From Asterias rubens (Eukaryota > Echinodermata > Asteroidea > Forcipulatida > Asteriidae), in the NCBI RefSeq assembly GCF_902459465.1, contig NC_047062.1:30684673-30748672 (forward strand): a stretch of 64,000 bases of DNA. The letters run 5' to 3'. The notes under the pieces were generated by a model, which searched no databases, was not told the DNA's origin, and worked only from the letters and a program-made list of their open reading frames with translations. Positions 21,541-30,762 of the stretch are shown here, piece by piece. A program made the translations under genes and the position numbers. Position 1 is the stretch's first letter, and the number at the start of each line of letters is the position of its first letter.

Positions 21541-21955
21541 ATAAGGTGCTACATAATTGGGTCTCAGAATTCATAACTTCAATAACTTCAAAAGACAGGT
21601 CTTTTATTCAGCTGCGCCACGCATCTGGAACATTCTACCACTTAATCTTAGAACTTGTCTTTGTACCACAACATTCAAATCTCTTCTCAAAACTTATCTT
21701 ATGTCACAGGTTTTCAAGGACTAATTTTTGTTGTGTCTGTTTTTCTTTGTTTTTGTTTTTGTTTTGTCTTGTTTGGTTTGTTGTTGGTTTTACTGCGCCT
21801 TGAACACCCAGCAGGGTGGATACGTGTGCATTACAGGTCTTATTATTATTATTTATTATTATCTTTCTGTAAAAACGTGTATAAGCGCCTTGATAGTACC
21901 TTGTTGGTAGATTAGATAGGCTACGTGTGCTATATTATAAGACTTCGATTTTATT
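21541..21955 (+). mobile_element. SINE family A 3' half split by a LINE 3' end
   Basis: AAGGTGCTACATAATTGGGTC up to CTTCAATAAC, then the inserted LINE fragment from about 21590, then ATCTTTCTGTAAAAACG and ATTATAAGACTTCG with a TTATTATTAT tail. Confidence 0.7.
21593..21855 (+). mobile_element. LINE 3' end (reverse transcriptase C-terminus plus tail)
   Basis: Frame 21593-21724 reads FYSAAPRIWNILPLNLRTCL, then FKSLLKTYL, then stop TAA, the usual end of CR1/L2-like ORF2 proteins. It continues through a T-rich 3' UTR with a GCGCCTTGAACACC motif and ends in ATTATTATT repeats. It sits inside a SINE copy (21541-21955), so it inserted after the SINE. Confidence 0.75.
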
Positions 21956-21998
21956 ATTATATTGTATTCTGTATTGTATGATGTTTGTATAGGACACC

Positions 21999-24914
21999 AT
22001 GCAACAGCAGACCACAACCACAGTCACTGAGACTACCGTCATCAAGGACCAGCCTGGCGTAGGAGAGAGCCGTACTGTCATAATCCGCGTAAGAAGAATA
22101 GCCTTCGGAAACCCTTTTTCGAAACCACGGCTTCGGCTTTGGATTCGGCTCCAGGCTCCGTCCTCTCGTCTGAAGCCATGAGCGCGTACGCAAAGCACTC
22201 GTAGGAGTGTCGAAACACGGGGCTAAGCTAGCCTGAGCCGATCCAAAGCCGAAGCTATGGTTTCGAAAAGGGCCAAATAGTGTTAGCCGTAGAGGGGTGT
22301 GTCCCTTTTGAAACCACGGCTTCGGCTCCAGTTTCGGCTCAGACTAGCTTGGGCCCGCGGTTGTTTTGACAATTTTGCACGTGCTTTGCGTACGTGCGCA
22401 GGGCTTTAGACGAGAGGACGGAGCCTGAAGCCGAATCCAAAGCCAAAGCCGTGGAACCGAAAAGGGCCAGAGTGTTAGCCAGAGGTGTGTCTGGGTGTCT
22501 GGACCCACATATATATAATATTATTTATTTGGCAATTCACAGAAAAATACAAAATTACAAATAATTTTTATACGAAAAGGATAAAGCTCTTAAAAACATT
22601 AATTAAATAAATATTTACATCTGGATTGAAAAACAGTAAAAAGGGGTATACATAAAGATATAAAAAAGGAGGGCAGGCAGTAAAAAAGATTTGTTTATGG
22701 ATGACTTCTGATTTGTTGCATTAGAGTCTTCCATACCAAAGAACTGACGACAAGTTGTTCCAGTTAAACTTTGAAATGATTAAAGGCACTGTCCACGACC
22801 AGTATTCTCACTTGGTGTATCTCAAAATATGCATCAAATAACAAACCTGTACAAATTTTGATTCAATTGTTTGTTGAAGTTGCGAGAGAATAATGGAAGA
22901 AAAAGCACCCCCGTCGCACAAGTTGTGTGCTTCCATATGCCCTGAAATTCAGTGAGAAATTACTTCTTTCTCCAAAATTACGTTACTTCGGAAGGAGCCG
23001 TTTCTCACAAGGTTTTATACGGCTCTCCACTGCTAGGTACCAAGTAAGTTGTTATGATAACAATTATTTTGAGGAATTACAAACAGTGTCCAGTGCATTT
23101 AAACTTTGAAATGATTAATGTTACATAAAAGAAATAAAATGTCAATATTTGTTGTGATTTCCACACAGGGCCCTCAGCACGAGCATGATTGGTCATCTGG
23201 ACTATTTGAATGCACCAAAGATAAGAAATCATGTCAGTTTGTAAAATTCATAATCTTTTGCGAAATGTTCCTAGTTCTTTTAGATGATGATACTTTCGTT
23301 CATAGCGAAGAAGTTTTCAAAGTGCACAAGCTTTTACTTTGGACAGGTCCAGTACTATTCTAATGGTACAACCTTTAAGAGCACATGAGTAAGAAAACAG
23401 AAAAGACACAACTGAAGAAAATAAATATAGTATCTACTTAATTCAAAGATGCTTATCTTTGTTTCTGCATTTCCTCTAGTTAAGTAGTCTTGAAATCAAG
23501 TCGGTAAATGTTAAGCGCGGTGTGGTCACGGGGACGGACCACTCATCCTTCGACCGTTGCATGAAAGTATAATCGCACTGTGACTGTTGCATGGACGGCA
23601 GAATGTGTGTTTGTAGCAAAGACGCAGCGCCTAACGACTTGTCATCAAGTCTACTAGTTACGCAGAAAACACCGCTTGGCCAACATATTTAAGCAAACAT
23701 TGACTGGGGAACCAATTAGTGTAATTCTAGCTGGAAACCTGTTCTGTTAGGCAATATTTTTTTGTGCTTAGCAAGTTTGTTGTGCCTAAAAGCTTTAATA
23801 CAGGACCCAATTTCATAAGGCTGCTTAAGCACAAAATTTGCTTAAACTAAAAAAAACTCTAAGTAAAATCAGATTACCTGCCAAGACTCACCTCAATTGT
23901 TATGCTATTGTAAACAGCAGCTAAATACCAGTCACAAGCAATGTATATGGCATCAATTTTTTGGCAGTAATTTGTGTACAATAAGAATGCTATTTTCGTG
24001 CTGAAATTGAACCCTGATAACATGTTTATTCTTAGGTTTGATGTCATTCCTGTGCACATGGTGTTTTGATTGCATGCTGGCCAGGCGACTCAATGAGAAC
24101 TTCTTGATAACCTGCGCCCCCGGTGCTGAGGTTGCCATGCGCACCAAGCTTCGCACCTCGGAAAATATTAAAGTAAGATCCCACCCAACCCCCGGCCATC
24201 CTCAAAAAAATTCCTAATAAATCGATTTAGAAGAACACAAAATTCCCCACTGAAAAGCACCGTGGACAGTGGCAATTTTGATGTACATAATTGTGTTTTA
24301 TGTACAGACCGCCCTGCCCTCCCATCGACAACAGTTGAGTTGGACAAGAGCCTTTTGCCTTCTTGTGACCCCATGGGGGCGGTGTTCGGTCATTTTGGTC
24401 AGTGTTATTTTGTTCAGGACACTCAGATTTGTTTGACAGTTTGAAGTGGTTTCCTTGGAAACCACCAACTATGTTTGCGAACACATTTAAAATCGGCCTG
24501 TTTTCAAACAAAACTTGTTTTAACAGTACTTGTTTTAACATTTTTTAACCGGTTACTTTTTTTTCAAACAACACATATTTCTTTTGCAAACAAACAACAC
24601 ATATTTTAACCTGTTACTTTTTTAAACACCACTTGTTTATCTGGTAGTTATCTTTTTCAAAAAACACACTTGCCAGGTACTTTTTCAATGACACATCTTC
24701 TAATCGGTTCCTTTTTCAAATAGCACGTCATTTAGGCATAGTTTCAGTGAAATCTGAATGAACATTGTCGAATCTTCACTGATTGATTTTGTCTTATTCC
24801 ATCAAAATCACACAGGGCTCCATCTGCAATGATTGCTTGACCTGCTACTTCTGCCCGTGTTGCACTCTAGCCCAGATGTCTCGCGAGTTGGACCACGTCG
24901 ACCACAGGATCTAA
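21999..24914 (+). CDS. PLAC8/cornifelin-like cysteine-rich protein, copy 1
   Basis: Four coding exons, 21999-22088, 23169-23232, 24036-24172 and 24816-24914 (stop TAA), give 129 residues with intron phases 0, 1 and 0. The N-terminal 30 residues are Thr/Val-rich (QQQTTTTVTETTVIKDQ) and low in complexity. Then follow the PLAC8 (DUF614) marks: DWSSGLFECTKDKKSC, a hydrophobic cysteine-bearing stretch with CTWCFDCMLARRL, and FCPCCTLAQMSRELDH at the end. The family is small, membrane-associated or cytosolic and cysteine-rich (PLAC8/onzin, cornifelin, plant FCR/PCR proteins). No biochemical role can be read from the sequence. The ATG follows GACACC after a possible acceptor (TTGTATAG), so an upstream noncoding exon is likely. 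Intron 1 holds an inverted element pair (22112-22468) and an M1 element (22780-23102). It is paralogous to the gene at 30763-33260. Confidence 0.9.
22112..22468. repeat. Pair of CGGCTTCGGCTT elements in inverted orientation
   Basis: Unit 22112-22274 (CCACGGCTTCGGCTTTGGATT ... GCTATGGTTTCGAAAAGGG) is repeated in reverse at 22303-22468. CGTCCTCTCGTCT on the left matches AGACGAGAGGACG on the right. Each unit is followed by AGTGTTAGCC. Within intron 1 of PLAC8-like copy 1. Confidence 0.8.
22780..23102 (+). mobile_element. M1 foldback element
   Basis: TTAAAGGCACTGTCCACGACC to AAACAGTGTCCAGTGCATTTAA. It ends 66 bases before exon 2 of PLAC8-like copy 1. Confidence 0.8.
23803..24012. mobile_element. 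M3 foldback element
   Basis: AGGACCCAATTTCATAAGGCTG at the left, AAATCAGATTACCTGCCAAG and CAGCTAAATACCAGTCACAAG inside, and a worn right end (GCTGAAATTGAACCC). It ends about 24 bases before exon 3 of PLAC8-like copy 1. Confidence 0.6.
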
Positions 24915-25496
24915 AGACAGTGTCCACCAGTCGTCTTCACACGAGAGCAAATTAGCAAGCGTCCCTTGCTAAATTATAGCATGGTTTTTCAAAAAAATGT
25001 ACCTCTCGTGTGACTAATCGAATGTTATATCCAATGTATGCCTCTTATAATTACAGACCTTTCTTGCCGCAATACTCGCTTAACTTTAGCTGAACAAAAT
25101 ATACAATTTGCTAAAAGTAGTTTAATTATAACTATTTTGTTAAATGCTTTAACGTGTAGAGTACACTAAATGTAAGTGCTATTAGGTTATGTGTTTGCAA
25201 TCGCTGTCAACAAGTCTTCGTTTCGGCGTTGAAAATGTGTTTTAAGAAGGCTTGTGACTTAGTGCTAATTTAGCGGCACCTTAAACTTTTGCTGCGTTTA
25301 GAAGGAAGACTACCTGTAACCATAGAGCAAGGACAATGCTGAACTAAGTGTGGTTTTGGGGAGGTATGTCGAGTGGTCTTTCTAGTGCTTGTTTTTCTGA
25401 TTATATTTTATGCGAGATCAAGAATGCATCATACTGAATCGATTGCAATTTGAACATGAAAATGACATACTGTGCCACCGTCATGATCTGGGTGAC
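24915..25496. other. 3' flank of PLAC8-like copy 1, nothing further recognised
   Basis: Probably 3' UTR. No canonical AATAAA was noticed in the first several hundred bases. Confidence 0.4.
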
Positions 25497-25497
25497 T

Positions 25498-25893
25498 TTA
25501 AAGGCAGTGGACACTATTGGTAATCACTCAAAATAATTATAAGCCCAAAACCTTACTTGATAATGAGTAATGGGGAGAGGTTGATAGTATAAACCATTGT
25601 GAGGAACGGCTCCCTCTTACGGGAGCTGAAGTAATGTAGTTTTTGAGAAAGAAGTAATTTTCCACGAATTTGATTTCGAGACCTCAGATTTAGAATTTGA
25701 GGTCTCGAAATCAAGCATCTGAAAGCACACAACTTCGTGTGACAAGGGTGTTTTTCTTTCATTGTTATCTCGCCACTTTGACGACCAATTGAGCTCAAAT
25801 TTTCACAGATTTGATCGTTTATGCAAATATGTTGAGATACACCAACTGTGAAGGCTAGTCTTGGACAATTAACAATAGTGTCCGGTGTTTTTA
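25498..25893 (-). mobile_element. M1 foldback element, full length
   Basis: TTTAAAGGCAGTGGACACTA to AATAGTGTCCGGTGTTTTTAA; an internal hairpin pairs GATTTCGAGACCTCAG with TTGAGGTCTCGAAATC. Confidence 0.85.
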
Positions 25894-26334
25894 AGGACAT
25901 GTTCGAATTGGCGGTTACAACTTCGACTCGATCGCTGCCTCAACGTGTGTTATCCCTATAGCACACCCCCGAGCAACATATCTATATACAGTATATATGG
26001 TATTTACTGTTGATATATGAATGAAACTGCAGTGTATGGGACAGTCCGGTTAAAATCCATGCATAAATATAACGCGAGTTTTTGTGGACATACTGACACA
26101 TTAATATATGACCCAATGTAGTACTATATATGCCTGCCAAAAAGGCCTTGGGATGTTCAAGGTCACTGTTTTTGTACAAACAAAGGTTACGAGGTCTTTA
26201 CGCAGCTTATGTTGAGGCCAACATATTTGTTTTTCAATTATTATTATTAATAAATGCATTGCATTGATTAGCCATTGAGATGGAAGCTCACAATAGACTC
26301 TTGTTTTACACGGTACCGTATTTTTCGCTATACA

Positions 26335-26471
26335 TTAAAGGCACTGGATACCTTTGGTAATTGTTAAAGACCAGTATTCTCACTTGGTGTAACCCAACAT
26401 ATGCATCAAATAACAAACCTGTGAACTTGCGCAATTATTTTTGAGTAATTACCAATAGTGTCAAGTGCATT
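26335..26471 (+). mobile_element. M1 element with large internal deletion
   Basis: Only about 137 bases: TTAAAGGCACTGGATACC, then AACAAACCTGTGAAC joined straight to TTTTGAGTAATTACCAATAG. Confidence 0.75.
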
Positions 26472-26737
26472 TGGTGCCTGGTACTTTTGTTCAGGAAATT
26501 TATCCCGAAAGGACAAGAAGCCAAATAATTGTAAAGTTTTTTCTTTTAATCCACGCTTTGGGATAATAAAAAAAAGCAATCAAAACTAACTTGTGAAAGT
26601 GTTTTAATGGTATGGTTTTATTATCAACATCAATTCCTTATAATATGTGGATTTTTTTTAAGCGTTGGCCATCAAGGGGCGATCCAGGGAATTGAGGGAG
26701 GGAAGTGACACAATGCCACTTGTTGGACACTCAACAA

Positions 26738-27125
26738 CCCCAACCCCAATCCACCACACCCCCACCCTGCCCCAGCCCCGACGACCCACCCAGCCCCACC
26801 ACACCTCACCCCAAACCAACCCACCACACCCCAACCCCAATCCACCACACCCCACCGTGCCCCGACCCCAACGACCCACCCAGCCCCACCACACCCCACC
26901 CAAACCAACCCACCACACCCCACCCACCCCAAGCCCACCCAGCCCCACCACACCACACCCAAACCCAAACCCCAATCCACCCAGTCCCACCACACCACAA
27001 CCCATACCCCGACCCACCCAGCCCCACCTCACCCCACCCCACCCCAACCCCCCACATCCCAACTCCAACCCATACCTCAACTTTGACCCCAACCCCAACC
27101 CCAAAACACCCACCCCAACCCCCGC
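26738..27125. repeat. C-rich low-complexity block (CCCAACCCC / CCACCACACCCC)
   Basis: Nearly pure C and A on the plus strand, with units such as CCCCAATCCACCACACCCC. The minus strand therefore carries many runs of three to four G. Proline/threonine frames across it are compositional, not genes. Confidence 0.85.
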
Positions 27126-27315
27126 ACATACAGCCTACCGGACGAAGGACTGGGAAACTCCTGAGAAAACTTGCCTCTCAAAAACTAGCCAACCCTCCGA
27201 CTTGAGAAATATCCATTGTACCTATACAAATAGTTCACCCCTACTTGGGAGATAAATTTCCAGGGAAGTAAAAAAAACTGACGGCGTAAAAATTTCAACA
27301 AAAGTTGTGCTTGCA

Positions 27316-27418
27316 TTTTCCCGGCCGAGAATTGGCTAGCATTTCCCGGCCGAGAATTGGCTAGCATTTTCCGGCCGAGAATTGGCTAGCATTTCCCGGC
27401 CGAGGATTGCCTAGCATT
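27316..27418 (+). repeat. Minisatellite, four 26-bp units
   Basis: CCCGGCCGAGAATTGGCTAG preceded by CATTT is repeated four times; the last unit has GGATTGCCTAG. Confidence 0.85.
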
Positions 27419-27419
27419 T

Positions 27420-27994
27420 GAAGGGAATGGCATGGCGTGTAGATGTACGTACACTTTAAAATGTACTGCAAGGCTGAGAAGGCACCCCATAGCTGCAGCA
27501 CGCAGGGTACCTCATTACCATATTAATGTCTTCAGAGTAGGGTTCACTGCTTCTCGCAACTGTCCTATGGTATGCCGCACCATAGGGCTGAGCTAACAAT
27601 GCACGGTACTATGGCTCAACGGGTCCTTGCGCTAATGGTTTGACAGCCAGAAGCATTGCTACTTTACATGGGCGTGCCATTACCACAACCGGTATAGGCT
27701 ATACGGGGATTCAGTATCGAAGGATAGGAGTTCGAGTATCGGTAAGAATAGCTTTACTGCTTGTGTTGTCAATTGTCTTTAACACAGAGGGATCAATAGG
27801 CAGATCGATAGTGTATGTTTCAGTTGTGTGTGATCGTTGTCAAATCATCTTATAAAGTGAAAGTGTTGGACGTTTGTTTGTTTGGTTCATAACGCACAGC
27901 AGTATTGTGTACAATCATGTACGTACATGTGTACGTATAGTTAGGCCACTGCCAATAAGTGCATGGAGGTAAAACGAGCACAGCATGAAGGTTA
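27420..27994. other. Possible 5' region of PLAC8-like copy 2
   Basis: A segment ending GGAGTTCGAGTATCG|GTAAGAATAG (27725-27755) could be a noncoding first exon for the gene at 30763. No other support. Confidence 0.2.
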
Positions 27995-28170
27995 CAGCCG
28001 TCGATTTCACCAAACTCTTCTCTATTTCTACCTCCATGCTATAACTTAGGATTAATCTTAGGACTTGGGACGAGTTCAGTTCCGTATCTGAAGACGTAGG
28101 ACGCATTGAACCCATCCTAAGTTAAGACTAGTTACTAGTTAGTCCTTACTCGGTTCGTGAAATCGGCTGT
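27995..28170. mobile_element. M2 foldback element
   Basis: CAGCCGTCGATTTCACCAAAC at the left and CGTGAAATCGGCTG at the right; the interior has CATGCTATAACTTAGGATTA. Confidence 0.7.
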
Positions 28171-29049
28171 TGGTTAGGTAGCAGCTTTAAGCTCTTGTAT
28201 GTTTTACCAAAAACATCAAGAAAAGCCTATAGGCAGCTTGGAGGCAACCAACTGCGATGTTAAACAAGTGTACTCAAAACGAATATTTTGGTAGCACCAT
28301 GGGCATGTGCAATGTCTTGATCTTGCTATCGGTGTAAGTTGAGATGCCAATTGCGACTTTCCTCCTCTTTAAGATTGCGTGTAAATTATTTTCTCTTCGT
28401 TTGTCATTGCCCCCAAGGTTCAGTAGAGGTGTTAAATCATGGTCGAACAATTATTCCCCTGGGTAAACTTTTCTCATGTGACGTGTTTGTATTTCGTTCA
28501 ATTGTTGCCTATACATGAGCATTACGTGTTCAAAAACCAATGGACCCTCTTAAAAAAAAACTCTTCAGTTGCGGGTACAACTTAAAGGCGTCATGCGCTT
28601 CATTTTGTGCACATCAGGGTTTTTTGTGCATTGCTCTGTACACGGTAGGCCTTCTTTAAAATGAAGTTGTCGTGTACACCAGACCCGCACCCTTGGCCTT
28701 TCAACCCCATGTGTTGTCCTTGTACGTTTAGGGGCTAAACCACAATTACATTTCATGAGCTCATTGTAGTAACGAATAAACCATGCAAGGTCGAGTACTA
28801 CATTTATTAGTATAGTAGATGTTAAATTTGCATCGGGGATAAAGGATATTCATTTTGTTGTTACACTTACAGATATGTGTATAAGGACTGTGTACTAAGT
28901 ACTTTCCGATTCCTGTGAATAAAAAAATTACAGGCATATATACTTGGGTGTATTGGTGTCACGTTTCTTGTGGGTCAATTAGGCTCAATGTCATGCGACA
29001 ACAACATTGACGTTTAAGGTTTATTCACGAACTTTGGGAACATTTTTTG

Positions 29050-29197
29050 AGTTTTCTTCAGGCCTAAAGTCTTTCAGGTTCAAATAGTGCAGTGAGAATT
29101 TACCTCTCTCTCAAAAACTACATCACTACATCACTGTCGTCAACAGCTCTCGTTTGCTTTTTGAGTAATTACCAAACGTAATCAGCATGCCTTTTAA
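29050..29197 (+). mobile_element. M1 element, 3' fragment
   Basis: Starts at the CTTCAGGCCTAAAGTC core and ends TTACCAAACG...ATGCCTTTTAA. Confidence 0.55.
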
Positions 29198-29514
29198 TAC
29201 TCAGTCGTGGTTGAATTCGAATGAGCCTAGACTTGATTCAAGCCCTGTTCTCGTGCGAGATGTCCCTAAGCGTATCGTGCCAACTAGCAAACACAATGCA
29301 TAATGTCGTCCAGGTCGCGCATTTTTTTTTTACGCTATAGCCAATGGGACTGAAAATAAAAGGACTCTGAGGGGATAAGGACTTGAGTCAAGTCTATGAA
29401 TGAGTCTCACACGTAGACTGACCTTCAGGACACCACAGCGCTCTTTTGGGTAATTACATTTTACACCAAAACGCCAGCTTTTCCTAACAGGGGGTGTCAA
29501 CAATCTTCGTGTAA

Positions 29515-29780
29515 AATGGTGGCTACAGCTTCGGCTATGGTTAGATGTCTGCGTCATCAAGCGTCGAGGTATAGGCCGTCCTATAGCAACACCCTTAGCA
29601 ACAGTCGTAGCCGTATTTGTAGCCGCCAATTCGGATACATCCATCTTCATGTCCAATGGTGGCTATAGCTTCTGATACGGCTAGATGTCCGCATTTAGTT
29701 TGGAAGTATGATGTCCTTTAGCAGAACCCTTAGCAACAGCCGTAGACGTAGCTGTGAGCCGCCCATTCGGATGAGGCATT
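29515..29780. mobile_element. Two tandem M5 elements
   Basis: Units 29515-29643 and about 29652-29780 each carry TGGTGGCTACAGCTTCGGCT or TGGTGGCTATAGCTTC at the left and a CGTAGCCG- or CGTAGACG-bearing right arm ending near GAATTCGGAT-like sequence. Confidence 0.65.
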
Positions 29781-30312
29781 TACATTTCAATGTTCACATA
29801 TTATTTTTTTATGGATCGTAAAACATTGGTTGAAAGAATGACTACTGTTCTACCAAAGTGGTCCTGTAGCAAGCACTTCGGTTGGTTTTCTCCAAGTTAC
29901 CCAAATACGTTTTTTTAAAGCCTTATAGTTTCCAAAGCATGATTCTCCATGTACAAGGGAAGAATATTATTTGTATTAAACCTAAAGCTTTGTGAACACT
30001 TTGAGTGTATTCCGGTCCTACTATTTGGTGTGCTTGTCCTCGAAAATAAATCTCTATGATATCCATAATGTATATTATTCAACATGTTTTTGTGGTCACA
30101 TTATTCTCATCTCATTTGCACAGGGCTACACGTATGATTTCGCTTTTCCCCTTTATACTATATTATTTTCGGAAAAGTGCAAGCATTCACGCGAAAAAGT
30201 AAACCATTATGGATAATCTGTGCGGTCAGTTGGAACGAAAGCTTCAATTGGAATGATGTGTTATGTGAAAAGTAAAAAGGGGGTGGCCTTAAAAAATCAA
30301 TATCGTATTCTG

Positions 30313-30698
30313 TTAAAGGCAGTGGACACGATTGGTAATAACTCAAAATAATTATTAGCACAAAACCTTACTGGGTAACGAGTGATGGGGAGCTGTTGAT
30401 GGTATAAGACATTGTGAGAAACGGCTCCCTCTGAAGTAATGTAGTTTTCGAGAAAGAAGTAATTTTCCACGAATTTGATTTCGAGACCTCAGATTTAGAA
30501 TTTGAGGTCTCGAAATCAACAATCTGAAAGCACACAACTTCATGTGACAAGGGTGTTTTTTCTTTCATTATTATCTCGCAACTTCGACAACCAATTGAGC
30601 TCAAATTTTCACAGGTTTGTTATTTTATGCATCTGTTGAGATACACCAAGTTAGAAGACTGGTCTTTGACAATTACCAATAGTTACCAGTGTCTTTAA
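30313..30698 (-). mobile_element. M1 foldback element, full length
   Basis: GTTAAAGGCAGTGGACACGA to CAATAGTTACCAGTGTCTTTAA. It ends about 52 bases before the exon that carries the start codon of PLAC8-like copy 2. Confidence 0.85.
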
Positions 30699-30762
30699 GC
30701 ACAACACTGTAGTGAATTTTTTGCTTGTTTTGTTTGAAGTTTATTTTCAGAACTACGTTACG

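Noticed and set aside
26750-27120. CCCCAA runs like ciliate telomeres
   Set aside because: They are irregular and mixed with CCACCACACCCC; not a telomeric array.
26665-27255. Long proline/threonine-rich open frames on both strands
   Set aside because: They are produced by the C-rich repeat block; several frames are open at once and none has normal composition or splice context.
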